Assembly (NCBI GenBank): GCA_977006965.1
Contig: OZ345378.1
Location: 1,302,001 to 1,366,000, forward strand
Length of the DNA stretch: 64,000 nt
Source of the DNA: Phymatolithon calcareum
Lineage: Eukaryota; Rhodophyta; Florideophyceae; Hapalidiales
Reading direction: 5' to 3'
The translations under genes and the position numbers were made by a program. Shown one piece after another: positions 53,591 to 64,000 of this stretch (the first letter of the stretch is position 1; each line of letters begins with the position of its first letter). Under the pieces are notes generated by a model. That model was not told the origin of the DNA and searched no databases. It saw nothing but the letters and a program-made list of their open reading frames with translations.

Positions 53591-56500
53591 CAGCTAAAGC
53601 TAGAAAAAACTTGCTATTGAATTTAGAAATATGGTGTCCTCAATGGAAGCCACTAAAAGAGCTAGATTCGGGGCCGTTTTTGTTATAGACTTTTATTGCT
53701 TTTCAAGAAGTCGTAGGCAAAGTTTTTTTTGACAAGTCAGTCACATGTCAGTCGAATTCTACTCACACTTATACGGAGTGGCCATGGGGCGACGACTAAG
53801 ACCGAATTATGAGTGCGGAGGAGCTTGCCAACAGGGGACATTATAAATCTCATCGCTGAGCGTAATTCTTTGATTCGTGTGGGTGAGATTCTCTACACTC
53901 CGATACTCTCTTGTATCACTTTCTGTGAAACACCTTGCACAATGCGACGAAACGCAGCTGCATGCGAGTGAAACACTCCATATTAGTTTAGCGAAGTGGC
54001 TGCCAGGTCGTTCACAACAAAACTCTCGGATAATCTTGGTCATTTCCGATGTTGGTCGTCGCGCTGCAGGAGATTCGCCCATCCCAATGTACATTCATTT
54101 TGCTGGATGATAGTTTTGACCAGAATGTTGGCGGCTTCACTGGGGTGTTGCAAAACGAACAGAATTCAGAGTCGTACTGTGCCGCACAAAAAAAGATGTT
54201 TGCAAAGTCGTCGTTATCTTTCTTGTGCGTTTCTCTGGAGATGCACTCTTACATGATATGGACACGTAAGAACCGATTACTACATAGCTGCGGTTGTTTC
54301 CCGATGATCAGCTTCTCTCTTGGCGTGTTGTCAAATGAGAAATATCAACAGGAAGTAGAGCTATCCCCAGATAATGTTGCCAATGGCCAACTATATCTGC
54401 GAAAAGACCTAGAAGGAACGTCCTTCCTTGACGAAACGAGACCCCACAACCAGGAGATGTCCGGAACCAGGTAATCGAAGACCCTCGCGCACCTGTGCGT
54501 CACAGTAAGGAGTGAAGAACGTCTGTTCCTTCCTTACTGAGGGTTCAACCAGGAAATTTACACTGTTTCGTTGCAGTGCTTTTTGAAACAGTAAGAATGG
54601 CACCGACTGCCTAGTTGGGAGAAGTCTATACTATCATCGTCGAGCAGGATTGCAGCGCTCTGATTCCTCCCTGTGAGATGTACCACAATTGTCAAGTGTA
54701 ATCACTGGGAGTGTTAAGATAAGGTTGGGTTTATCATGAAAAGTGGTGATCTCTCCCGATGAGATGATCAGATGATCAGATTAAGGTGCGGTTAGGATCG
54801 CCCCTTAAATAGAGCAGGGGCGAGAAATGCACACCCTGTAAAAAGAGGGGGAGCACTAACTGACACTACTCTAATAATCGCAATTGGTCCGTATGTAATC
54901 CCTGTGAGTGTAAGTGTCCCTCCTTACGCTCATGCAGCATTGCGTGTCTACACAAGAAGCCGGAAATGATGAAAGACGTCATTGAAAGAACTTTTTTTGA
55001 AGCAACTGATTAGTTGTTTATTTTAAAAAAGCCCCCAGTAACACTCCTAAGACTGTACAGGAGCAGCTTTCGATACTTGTTCATTCTGTGGTATCGCCTG
55101 GTCCCTAATACAGGGACTCTTCGTACATTTGAGAGAAGGTGCCAACATGACCGATGGACGTGATCTGTAAAATGACTTTTCCGCAACGATCATCCATTTG
55201 AAGGGCCGTGAATGTAGTGGATGTGGACAGTAGACTACACAGCTTTCAGATGTCAAGCTATTTAAAGATCGTCACGTTGTGCAGCTGTGCAGTCCCACAA
55301 GTATCTATTTTTTCCACAGTACTCGAAACGACGTGGAGCTGGTCCAACTCAGTTTCCGATAGCCCCCAAAAAAGAAAGAAACCAAAGATCAGCACAACGT
55401 AAGTGCGATACATGAAAACGTTCTCCGATGGGGTTGCACAGCCGTGACGGATCTGCAGATCTCGATCTTGCTATACTTAGCTGCTGCACTCTAGTCCATA
55501 AGGAAATGAAGCCGCAAGAGAGGATACGGGGACGGAGGTCCCTATCACTTTGCGCATTGCAAAGTTCTTTCTCCGTGCGACATATAGTGGCCGATGATAA
55601 GCGTTCAAGTAGAAAATAGTGCTGACAAAATAGCTCCTGGCACTAAGCTGGGACTGATATTGATGAATATCCCAAGCTTGATGGTGACTCCTGCATATTG
55701 AGTGCGACGTGAATACAATTCAAAATGTGATTCTAATAGATTCTGGCGAACAAAGGTGGTCCGGGGGACCATCTAGCGGTCTGCAAAAGCACTGAAATAT
55801 CAACCAGATTTGAATTCATTGCTTGTCCCCTCGTTCGACAAAGCTTTTTGGAGTTCCTCTTCCCGGGAACGACATTTACATTGTTTCGCATGGTTCTTGA
55901 ACCAAGCGAAGCCATACTGCGGCCTATTATTGCTGGGAGATTGATGGTTTTGGGAACAGAAATGTTGCGCTTTGTCTCCAGAAGGGCATTACTTAGAAAC
56001 CTAGCAAAGTGCCATTTTCTCTCACATACGCTTCTTTCACGTCTAGGCGACATGGATGTGACAACGGAACCTGTGGTATGCTCGATGCCCCGGGCACCAC
56101 AGCTTTCATGAGAAAATTTCCTCCATTGGAACTACGCTCGTCACGTAAGTAGTTCTTGTGGTAAAAAGGTGCTGCGTACCAGGGGCTACGTTTCAGATCT
56201 TCTCGTCCACATCTTGATCCGAAAGCGAGATGGCTTCAATATATTTCTCATGTCTCGTTCTCGGATGTCGAGATTGCGTGATGGAACAGAATTCAGTGAT
56301 AGTCACTTTTAGGACCTGCATAATAGACGCTGTTCTCAGTCCCCCAATTGACCAAAGATGCGTTTGTTTGTTTATGGCCTATACCAGAGTTCCCTGCCTC
56401 GGCCTAGCTCATAGGTAAGTTGTGTGGGAAGAACCCACGTTGTTTTGGAGAGCATAGCCCTTTAACACTGCACTATGTCTTCAACAAGTTGGAAGATAAA

Positions 56501-57006
56501 ACTGAAAGACTAACCGCAGAAGACGTTTGCAGTATGACGTACTGCAAAAAAGGTCCCGAAAAACATGACAGATCTACTCGCTAACAAAATGATATGTTCG
56601 ACCTTTCACTTCTGTAGGGTACGCCGTGCTCCAGTTGGTCCAAGTCAGTTGTGCTACGTCAACGCTGTAGTTACGAAGAAGAACAAGTGGACCACCACTC
56701 CGATACAGTCGACAATCATCTCAAACAGGAACTACTTCATTTCACGACTGGAGCAGGAAGCAGCCCAGATCAAGAAAAAACCATACAGGGAACAATCGAG
56801 CCAGTATTGATGCAAAAACATCACAGGGAGATGCACGTCCTTGTCCGACATTCCACTGCTTGGCAGACCGCCACGACAAGCAGTCCCCCACAAGCCAAAT
56901 TTCTCAAACCAGTACGACCGCAGCACAACTTCAAAAAGCAATCGAGCACATTTCGACCATCAGAGATAGAAAAACCACTTCAACTTCAGTCGGGTTCCCA
57001 GCGGGG
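53591..57006. other. Gene-poor DNA, no supported gene
   Basis: About 3.4 kb. Open frames of up to 145 codons occur at 54049-54474 and 56651-57085, but none has motifs, paralogues in the window or convincing composition. A GATCAGAT tandem patch lies near 54765-54778, a long T-rich/A-rich tract at 54985-55030, and a CAGTAACACTCCTAAG word near 55037. It may include transposon remnants too decayed to name. Confidence 0.35.
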
Positions 57007-57504
57007 TCACAACGCATCATCGAAAGCCGCAAGTGCCGCACGAGCAGCCTGTAGCGCTTCATCGCAACACTTGGCCTGTCTATAGGCCCGTTGTTCCACG
57101 TCCTCCTCCGCGCTCACCGTCGTGTACGATCTTGCCTCCCCATCCGTTAGCACCACAGCTTGTTTTCTCACAGGACGAGGACGCGCTCCGCGCGTTTCCG
57201 AGCATGCGTCCGGGCTCTTCGATAGCTCGCCTCGTAACATCGCCAACAGACCCCCAGACCCCAGTCGCGTGCTCTTCGATCCCGAATTTGGACGGGCCCG
57301 GACGATCTTCTTCAACGATTTCCGCGGCGCTGCATGCTTGCGCGCACTTGAGACTACATCAGTTTGTGCACGCCACCACTGCACTGGGACCTGAAGAAGG
57401 CGACCTGAACGCGAACGCGGTGCGCGCGAGAAGGCAGTCGCTGAAGATTTGGCGGGCGAGATCCGGCGTGCGGATATTTCCAGCGCGCGGAGCTCACGTT
57501 TCAT
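57007..57504 (-). CDS. Small basic protein of unknown function
   Basis: A 165-residue frame with ATG at 57504 in a good context (CCACCATGAAACG). The N-terminal two thirds are strongly basic and Ser/Arg-rich (SRAPRSRSGRLLQV; RKHAAPRKSLKKIVRARPNS). The C-terminus is an acidic/alanine helix (TTVSAEEDVEQRAYRQAKCC, then EALQAARAALAAFDDAL). Composition and GC rise sharply relative to the flanks, which supports coding. No domain is recognised; a nucleic-acid or ribosome-linked role would be a guess. It could also be a terminal exon. Confidence 0.5.
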   Translation of the reverse strand: MKRELRALEISARRISPAKSSATAFSRAPRSRSGRLLQVPVQWWRAQTDVVSSARKHAAPRKSLKKIVRARPNSGSKSTRLGSGGLLAMLRGELSKSPDACSETRGARPRPVRKQAVVLTDGEARSYTTVSAEEDVEQRAYRQAKCCDEALQAARAALAAFDDAL

Positions 57505-58753
57505 GGTGGGTTATTGTGTCGTGATTTCGGTTCGTGCTCACGCGCTCAACTGTCGCGCAGTCTCATTGTGTCTTGAGCGCTCGAGAGAACGCCGACCGCT
57601 TTAAAGCGTACAGTGGCGCGCGTCGTGCCGCTGATCAGGAGCTGTTTGCATGGCAGCTTTCGAAACGGATGGCATCCGCGCACGTAGGAGGTCGACGGCG
57701 TACAGGAAGCGCAGAAACGGCAAGTTCAGCTAAGTTTAAACTGGAGAGGGGCCCGAACTTGAGTACCGATCGGGCCCAGGACTTGCGGAAGGGAAATAAA
57801 AGTAAAGTAGAAATTGGAACAGGTCCATGGTTGCCCCGATACGATCTGTTACCGCCTGCCGTTGCTACTAACAACGGCAGCCGGTCTTGCTCTTCATCGT
57901 CAGAGTTTCTGTCAAATCTAACGCCCGGAATTCCAATAGCTTGGGTGAGATTGATACTCTGCAACTGCGAGGGACGCACAGATGGGAACTTAACCCTGTT
58001 GATTGGCTTGCAGCCTAGCTTAGCCCTTTTTAACGGAACCCTGTCTGGTTTCTCTTTATCAATGTGATGAGCGAGGAATATATTTGGCGAAGACACCGGA
58101 CAATTATAAACGCCCTCGATAGCCCAGGATTGGGCTTATCCTATATTTTTCTCTTGCCGTTTAAGCACGTTACTCGAATATCTCGGCATCACTAGTTCTG
58201 ATGTTTTGCTGCAAAGCGATCCAGAGCAGGGAGCAGACAGACACTTCCATTCTTTCCGCACAATAGAAGCTTGACAAGCTTTGGAATTGAACATGAGGGG
58301 ATTCAGTGATTTAGGGAGTTGCGATATTCTGTGCCATTTGGCTAGCTGCAAGAGAGGAAGAGAAATCGAACGTCAGCAAATACTGACGTGAAGATATGTG
58401 GGCCGAAATAGTGTTTTAGAGCGGAACACCAGTCTGCAAAGGGTTGTATAGATGGTACCGAAGTCTCGTACAAAAGGCATGCGGCAGCTAGCTAGAGGTG
58501 ATTTGTGGTGCATGGAAAGGAGAATGCGGCGATTGCGCATATATGTTGCCTTTGACACTTCGACTAAGGCAACCGTCAAAAGATGTGTCCACTATCCCTG
58601 CTCCGTGACCTTGTTCACAATGAGTTCCTGATGTGCCAATAAACCCGCTCTTCGGATGCATTTCTCGCTCCATGGTTGAAAACATGGTCCATTGTCTTTC
58701 ATGCTGACATATTTCCTATGTCCCATTACACCGCGGGTAGTTGGAACATACGT
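57505..58753. other. Intergenic, no clear gene
   Basis: Overlapping open frames on both strands (57534-58067 plus, 57635-58096 minus) compete over the same GC-rich DNA. The plus frame has no ATG at its start. Neither shows a known motif. The remaining 650 bases before the claudin-like gene's stop show nothing. Confidence 0.35.
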
Positions 58754-59476
58754 TTACTGCACAGAAGCGGAGTAATCTGACACCTCCTTATACTTAAGAC
58801 CCACACTAGCCATAAGGCAAGAACACACACCTGCAATCAACGCCAAAGGCCACGACACAATCACAAGAATGAAACTCCATCCGATTCTGGCAATATTCTT
58901 CACTCCATTCTGTGCAACATCAGTGCTGTACAAAACGGCGAAAGCCGTCATAATAATAATCCCAGACAAGAAAATGATGATACCCGCCAACATCGCCAAT
59001 GTCCTGTTCGAATTGAAGATACTCACAAGCTGTGTGGAAACTCCAATGATCATCATAAGCGTCGCAACGAGGAAGAGTAATCGGACAAGTTGGAATGCAA
59101 AACATGACGTGAGCGGGAACAAATGTGAATCTTGACAAGTTCGTGTGCTTTCCTTTATCGTCTTCCTTGTCCAGCAGATGTTTGCGCTACATCCCGTTCC
59201 AACAAATGAGCAGGATATCGCACTCTTGTGCTCGCGGAAGCATCCAATCCATAAGCCGTAGTAGGCTAAAGCGTACTGGATGTGCCTTGTTGAGTCAGTG
59301 ACTCCTCGTTCGATGATACCAGCTCCCACCTCCAATTTCGAGTTTACCAGCACTGGGTTAAGCTTGGTATGGGACTTCTGGAAGACGACCCAGTGATTTG
59401 TGGCTATTCCAACCGCAAAAAGGATCAGTGACGAAACCGAGAACACCGCCCCGATTATGGGCAAAACCTTGACCAT
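58754..59476 (-). CDS. Claudin/PMP22-like tetraspan membrane protein
   Basis: Taken from the ATG at 59476 (MVKVLPIIGA), this is 240 residues; the open frame extends further up but without membrane or family features, and that part is likely 5' UTR. Four membrane segments are visible at about 5-27, 128-152, 159-183 and 197-226. There is a long first extracellular loop and a short cytosolic tail, as in claudins. The loop has W29 right after helix 1, then GLW at 74-76, C79 and C89: the W-GLW-C-C signature of the claudin/PMP22/EMP group, which bridges the two cysteines. The loop has extra cysteines (96, 101, 114, 125). Function is unknown outside animals and fungi (fungal SUR7-type relatives). 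No exon junction is evident. Confidence 0.6.
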   Translation of the reverse strand: MVKVLPIIGAVFSVSSLILFAVGIATNHWVVFQKSHTKLNPVLVNSKLEVGAGIIERGVTDSTRHIQYALAYYGLWIGCFREHKSAISCSFVGTGCSANICWTRKTIKESTRTCQDSHLFPLTSCFAFQLVRLLFLVATLMMIIGVSTQLVSIFNSNRTLAMLAGIIIFLSGIIIMTAFAVLYSTDVAQNGVKNIARIGWSFILVIVSWPLALIAGVCSCLMASVGLKYKEVSDYSASVQ

Positions 59477-60086
59477 GCTTTCTTGACTTGATTGCACCTT
59501 CCGGCACCACTGACTCGAGGAACGGGGACCGCGGGGCGATTCGATGACTTGGGCGCCTTGTCCGATATTACTGCATGGAGCTGTCTCAATGTATTTCGTT
59601 TTCGAACCGTGCACGCAACAGGACGACTCTGCTCTGTACAAGAGAACAAACCGGGGAAAAAAGTCTCTGGATTTCAAAAGTAAATCTGCTGCGTGTTGAC
59701 ATTTGAATGTCTCTGTATCCTGTGGCGTTTTGAAGGGACTTGGTAGAGAGAGTGTGAGGAGGCAAAGCATTGTGCCTGTGCCAAGTAATTTTTTGAATCT
59801 TTGCGGGTCGCGACAAAAGCATTGCTTAAAATTTTACAAGTAATCCTCGGCGCGAAATGTGGAAGGTTGCCTAATGCACTCAGTTTTTTTCAAGGACCAT
59901 TCAACTTGACGCATGTGCGTGACTGAGATCTCCAATGAGTTTTACTGCTCTATCTGTTTCCTACTATTGGTTTTCAAATCTGAATGTTCAACTTCCTTGC
60001 TATACTCATCGCGTCAACGACTAAAGAAACGCGAGCTCGATTACGCAAGCGGCGAATGCTGAATCTGTCAGACAAGGCGACAGCGA
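59477..60086. other. Spacer between claudin-like gene and VPS23
   Basis: About 600 bases comprising the upstream open part and promoter of the claudin-like gene and the 3' end of VPS23 (both minus strand). Nothing else is recognised. Confidence 0.4.
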
Positions 60087-61211
60087 TCACGCCGGCCGTC
60101 TTCGATGTGCGTGTTGCTCCTGCATTTGTTTTTGGTGAGCCTGCTGGAGCTTCACTTTGCGTAGCAACGCGCGAGCATAAAATTGTTCCCTTGCGATTCG
60201 CTTCGTTTCTTTTGTGAACATGGTCACATCGATCTTGTCGCCATCGCTCGCTTCCATCAACTGATCAAGTGCATCCAAATAAGCAGCATCTTTTGAAAGA
60301 CATTCCAACACTTGTTCGGAATGTAAATCTCTCGGATGTATCATGGTGTCAACATCAATATCCCCCTTACGTACATCGTTAGCTTCAATGTAACTTTCAA
60401 GTGAGTCCCGCTCGGCCGTTAGTTCGGCGAGTATTTTCTGCTTTTCGTTGCGCTGGTCGAGAAGAGCCTGCTTTTCGGGAGGAAGACGTGAGCCATCGGC
60501 TGCTTTTTCCCGGCGTTCTACGAGTTTGGCAATATCATTTGTGCCCTCCTCGCTCATTTCGCGAAAGCGCTTTTTCGCACGGCTGGATAACAATTCAATT
60601 AGCCGCTGTCGTTCGGAAAGTTGCGATGATCGCACTCTTCCCCTCCCGCTCCCCTTTGCATACACCGGTGGCTGTCGTGAAAATACATCCGTCATCTCCG
60701 CAATGGAACCGACTATGTTACTCTGCTGTGTGCTCCAATTCGCGAGATACGGCAAGTAAACGCGACCGTTTCGATCGACATGATCATGTCTCTCCTTGAC
60801 GTCCATGTTGGCGGTAGGTTTGACGTAAATTATTGGCGGACCTGACGGATGGTACGACATTATCCACATGTGAATGGGGATATTGTAAGTGGCGCCGCGG
60901 TATGTAATTGGAACTGTGCCACTAAGACTGACGAGTTGCTGTGTGACGCCATCCTCGGATGTATATTTGTCTAGACGGGGCATGAGAGAGGGATATCTTG
61001 TGGTCACGTCGCATAGGTCCCTTATGACGCGCCCTTCATTTTGAGGAGGATAATTCGCTTCGCGCTGTGCAAGCAGAGAGAACACAGGAAGGAAAACAAA
61101 ACGTTAGCATAGTGAATAAGCACTGTTTCGAGTTCTCGCGAGGAAGATGACGTCACGTACAGTCATTTGCTGAACTCTTTGCCATAGTGAAGGTCGTTGC
61201 TGTGGCCACAT
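60087..61211 (-). CDS. VPS23: ESCRT-I subunit VPS23/TSG101
   Basis: Two exons: 61211-61161 (17 codons, MWPQQRPSLWQRVQQMT) and 61064-60087, giving 342 residues. The UEV domain (about 18-150) includes LVSLSGTVPITYRGATYNIP, IHMWIMSYHPSGPPIIYVKP and NGRVYLPYLANW. As in TSG101 the catalytic cysteine of E2 enzymes is absent, so it binds ubiquitin rather than transferring it. A Gly/Arg-rich linker replaces the long proline-rich stalk. A coiled coil (about 215-255: KQKILAELTAERDSLESYIE) follows, then the C-terminal steadiness box (VDTMIHPRDLHSEQVLECLS ... FYARALLRKVKL). ESCRT-I sorts ubiquitinated cargo into multivesicular bodies. It is shorter than the human protein (about 390), mainly in the linker. 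Confidence 0.92.
61065..61160 (-). other. Intron 1 of VPS23 (96 bp)
   Basis: On the minus strand the donor is ACT|GTACGT and the acceptor is a pyrimidine-rich tract ending GCTTGCACAG|CGC. Splicing in phase 0 joins QQMT to REANYPPQN. Reading through instead would give no ATG. Confidence 0.8.
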
Positions 61212-61773
61212 TGTGAATGCTAATGGTCTTCGACCGACCGAGTTCAGCGCGTGATACTGAAGCCCTTTTCTTGCGCTGATTTGAACGTGACTCTTAACTC
61301 ATGGGATTTGCGTCGCTTTCGTCGCCAGCGTTTCAAGTGCTCCGCCTCACGTCGAAAAGGCAGGTGGTTGTCCTTGTTGCGGAGGAACACAACAAGGTAC
61401 CATAGACAACGTATCAAAACAGTTCCTCGGCTTACAGATTCGCTGGGACATACTGTAGCAAAACTTTCAGAATTTAGATTTCTTCCTCAAAATATTTCGG
61501 ATATTTGGGATTCTCTTCTCATCATCTTCCGCACAATTGGATGGGTTCTCAATTAATCATTCAAGTTTCATATTTTTCTCTGAATCTCCGCGGCATCTAA
61601 ATCCACTGTAAAGCAATCACTCTAGGGCAGAGGTGAAATATTACTTTCTTGCCTCCCTACACTCTTTCTGTATTGGTCTCAGGAAAGGCCATTGACGTGC
61701 GAGCCCATCCAAGAACCACCCCGCCACAAGGAAATCGCGCTCCGTGGTTTACGTTATCGATTCGGTTTCCAAC
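61212..61773. promoter_or_regulatory. Divergent promoter region, VPS23 and ATP synthase f
   Basis: A 562-bp gap separates two genes that start in opposite directions. It must hold both promoters. No TATA box or known motif is obvious; the part near 61540-61660 is AT-rich. Confidence 0.5.
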
Positions 61774-62007
61774 ATGAGCGGGGAGACTAAAGTTGCGGAT
61801 ATGGCGACTTCGCTGCGTAAGCATATTCCCAGTCGGAACGCTTTCATGAAGGCGTACGAATGGTATCATGCCAAATATTTCAAGACTGGAAGCTTCACGC
61901 CTGTGATCCATATTATGGTGGGAATTGGAATTCTCGGTTACGCGATCGAATATCCGCATATCAAGCACGAGCTTGAACAGGCGAAGGAGGCGGCGAAGAA
62001 GGTATAG
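61774..62007 (+). CDS. Mitochondrial ATP synthase subunit f-like
   Basis: A 77-residue frame from the ATG in CAACATGAGC (61774). An in-frame ATG ten codons upstream is less likely. RNAFMKAYEWYHAKYFKTGS, then one membrane helix (about 45-62, VIHIMVGIGILGYAI), then YPHIKHELEQAKEAAKK. This is the plan of ATP synthase subunit f (animal ATP5MF, yeast Atp17): F..GYYRYYNKY..KKGS, a single helix, and Y.HLKHERLRK at the end. Subunit f sits in the membrane stalk of complex V and helps dimerisation. It is slightly shorter than the animal form (about 94) because the N-terminus is short. Confidence 0.75.
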   Translation: MSGETKVADMATSLRKHIPSRNAFMKAYEWYHAKYFKTGSFTPVIHIMVGIGILGYAIEYPHIKHELEQAKEAAKKV

Positions 62008-62659
62008 TGTGAGCACTTGAATGGTTTTTTGCACACCAGCGCTACACACATATCCAATCTCCCGTTCGTGCGCCATTCATGCGCTTGGAGTATTTCTTGC
62101 TTGGGAACGGTTGTGCTCTACCGTGCAAGTTCGCGATGTATGGGAGCGACAAACGGAAGTGTTAATTGTTGGGCGAAACTGGATGGAAGAACACAGGCTT
62201 CACCGTTGTGAAGTGCATTTTTTTGTAAAGGTAGCATTCTTTTTGCCGGCTAATTCATTCATGCCAATCGTGTTATGTCCATGGCAAAGATATGTGCAGG
62301 TCAACAGTTGGCGTTGTCTTTTCAGCTTCCAACCTGCGTTTTCATTTGTACTCATACCCGTTCTAATACTCGAAAATATGTGCGAAATCAGCAAAGCTCA
62401 GACTCCTCCCTTTCGCGAGCAAGCACTGGATTTTTGCGCATTGTACCTTTCACTTTTCCATTTGCTATCGCGTGTAGGCAACTGCTCCATGCAATTCGAA
62501 GTGGACCTTGGTTACGGTGGACAAAGATTGTTTTGAGCGTCTGTTTAATGTTCGAAAATCCCTCCCCTGACGAGCCACTTGACGACCCGACTCCCACATT
62601 AATTTGAGGGCATCCATCGAAGAGAATTCTAAAGTCAGCTGAGTAAACAATTAGTATAA
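62008..62659. other. Convergent spacer, no supported gene
   Basis: The gap between the ATP synthase f stop and the stop of the phosphodiesterase-like gene. Open frames on both strands lack motifs. Confidence 0.4.
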
Positions 62660-64000
62660 CTACCGAGTGCTTGCGCCGCGCTGCAATGCTTCGCGGCGTT
62701 TTTTCTTCGTCGCTGCAGGAAGTCGCAATGTAGCTCCAATCATGATGTGATCGGAGGGTTGACTGGCCACTGGAAACGGGCCTTTAACGGCCGTGCGGTC
62801 TGGAACGCGAATTACATCAACGACATCCAAATCCGGAGTGCAAAACAAATAATCCAAAGTTTCAATGAACACCGGTGCATCTCCCGGGCGTGCATAATTT
62901 GTGAAGTCAGGTTCATTTCCAATTACATCCTTGTAAGCGCTTTTCATCGCAGAAAATTTCGCTGGAAACCACTTTACAGCCGGCGAACCATCCGGAGCCT
63001 TTGGCGGGAAATGCGCATGTGTCGGCTCAATAGACCCGGATGTGATCATTCGGTACGCTGAGTCACCGGGTTTGATGTTGAAATCGCCACAAAGAACTGC
63101 CTTGTCTGAGCCACAGAGCGATTGAAATTGGCTAACCACAAGTGCAGAATGGATAAGCATTATCGCCGGGGACCAGAATGCGCATGGCATGTGATATGTG
63201 CCAACACACAAGAGCGCGCCATTGGTTTTGGAACGCAGTCGTGCAAAAACCATCATGTTTTTCTTTTCCTGTGATTGAATCCACGGGCTTCGTTTTCGTC
63301 GCTTTTCATTTGCAGACTCTCCAACTAGAAAAGATACAACGTTTCCGACCGCTTGCTGCACACCGGAAAACAATTTTTCAAGTCCCTCTTTACGCTTTTG
63401 TTTCGGCCAGGTCACCATGTCGCTTATTCTCTCAACCTTGACATCCACAGCGTCGTAAACATCGATTGGAAATGCAAGTCCGACGCCCATGTACCCGTTG
63501 AAGTACGAGCCGTACGTACCTGTGATCATGTGGAACCCGCGCCTGGCGAAAAATGCATGCAACGGGCCGCACCAAGATAAAGATATCTCCTGCAAACAAA
63601 TGATGGACCTGGATGCGACAGGCTCCTCCAATTTGGATAACACTCGTTCAAGCCGAATATTTGCGTTAAGGTCCTCCGGGTCGCAATGACGGAAATGTGA
63701 CGGTTTTGCTAGAGAGGAGGACAAGACGTTATATGTGACAACGCGAGCGAGTATTGGTGCATCAGACGATTTGGTGGCAAGTCGTTCGAAATCAGGATTT
63801 GATGCATACAATTCCCCATAGGGCCCGCTATCCCCACCTCCACCAAACCGACCGATGCCATCGGAATTGTTTCCAAAATTGCTGCCGGAATTATCCAGTG
63901 CCGGTCGAGGGCTGGATCGGAGCGAAGGGCTTACTCGGACCGTCCGCCGAAAGTTTCGAAATTCTGAACGCACGGAAGAGGCTTGCTTCCATGGAGGGAG
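62660..64000 (-). CDS. EEP-superfamily phosphodiesterase/nuclease, 5' end missing
   Basis: The minus-strand frame is open to the end of the window, and no in-frame ATG precedes the domain, so the start lies outside (or in an upstream exon). About 446 residues are visible. After a Gly/Ser-rich lead the endonuclease/exonuclease/phosphatase fold begins: VVTYNVLSSSLA (metal-site Asn), IICLQEISLSW (Glu), TYHMPCAFW (His), VLCGDFNIKPGDSAY (Asp/Asn), FIETLDYLF (Asp) and PSDHIMIGA (Asp-His). All catalytic residues are present. TYNVLSxxLA is typical of the CCR4/nocturnin/Angel/PDE12 branch, which act on poly(A) or 2',5'-linked RNA, but no leucine-rich repeat is seen. The substrate is uncertain. Confidence 0.8.
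   Translation of the reverse strand, partial: LPPWKQASSVRSEFRNFRRTVRVSPSLRSSPRPALDNSGSNFGNNSDGIGRFGGGGDSGPYGELYASNPDFERLATKSSDAPILARVVTYNVLSSSLAKPSHFRHCDPEDLNANIRLERVLSKLEEPVASRSIICLQEISLSWCGPLHAFFARRGFHMITGTYGSYFNGYMGVGLAFPIDVYDAVDVKVERISDMVTWPKQKRKEGLEKLFSGVQQAVGNVVSFLVGESANEKRRKRSPWIQSQEKKNMMVFARLRSKTNGALLCVGTYHMPCAFWSPAIMLIHSALVVSQFQSLCGSDKAVLCGDFNIKPGDSAYRMITSGSIEPTHAHFPPKAPDGSPAVKWFPAKFSAMKSAYKDVIGNEPDFTNYARPGDAPVFIETLDYLFCTPDLDVVDVIRVPDRTAVKGPFPVASQPSDHIMIGATLRLPAATKKKRREALQRGASTR

Noticed and set aside
57534-58067. 177-codon plus-strand frame
   Set aside because: It has no ATG at its start and no motif, and a competing minus-strand frame of similar length covers it.
1-64000. CRISPR array, rRNA or tRNA genes
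   Set aside because: No regularly spaced identical repeats of CRISPR type were seen, no rRNA signatures, and no complete tRNA cloverleaf with matching arms could be found by eye.

Overview
This is nuclear DNA from a eukaryote. It has spliceosomal introns (two short ones, each 96 bp, GT..AG with a pyrimidine-rich 3' end), an ESCRT subunit, a COG tethering subunit, a nucleolar rRNA methyltransferase, a mitochondrial ATP synthase subunit, and many degraded transposons of eukaryotic families. Host genes are compact and mostly intronless, and they are separated by islands of decayed transposons. This resembles florideophyte red algae such as Chondrus. The organism assignment is inference from gene architecture; no single diagnostic gene proves it.

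Layout. (1) 1-720 is the 3' end of a secreted malectin-repeat gene. (2) 0.7-11.5 kb is a graveyard: a piggyBac-like relic, a degenerate minisatellite, a 250-bp dispersed duplication and broken LINE fragments (reverse transcriptase, endonuclease start, RNase H). (3) 11.57-14.64 kb is a DNA transposon bounded by terminal inverted repeats, with KDZ/CxC-like remnants inside. (4) 15.0-25.7 kb looks like a nest: a MULE remnant is cut by a pogo/Tigger-like inverted repeat, and a decayed Ty3/Gypsy chromovirus lies between the two pogo repeats. (5) 25.7-30 kb is mostly empty, with palindromes and small dispersed repeats. (6) 30-37.6 kb holds two full malectin-repeat genes. (7) 39.34-44.93 kb is a young Ty1/Copia element with a perfect 5-bp target duplication, a copia-type primer site matching an initiator-tRNA half molecule, one pol frameshift, and a 369-bp MITE inside its 3' LTR. 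(8) 45-50.5 kb holds SPB1 and COG4, head to tail on the minus strand. (9) 50.5-57 kb is another relic zone with a second piggyBac-like copy. (10) 57-64 kb is gene-rich: a small basic hypothetical protein, a claudin-like tetraspan protein, VPS23/TSG101, ATP synthase subunit f and a phosphodiesterase-fold protein running off the window.

The housekeeping genes serve ribosome assembly (SPB1), intra-Golgi retrograde transport (COG4), endosomal sorting (VPS23) and mitochondrial ATP synthesis. The malectin-repeat proteins carry signal peptides and several predicted carbohydrate-binding domains joined by Ser/Pro/Ala/Thr linkers, so they are probably extracellular or wall-associated glycan binders. 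The most unusual host features are this malectin-repeat family, one member of which has an unrecognised C-terminal module, and the claudin-type tetraspan protein.
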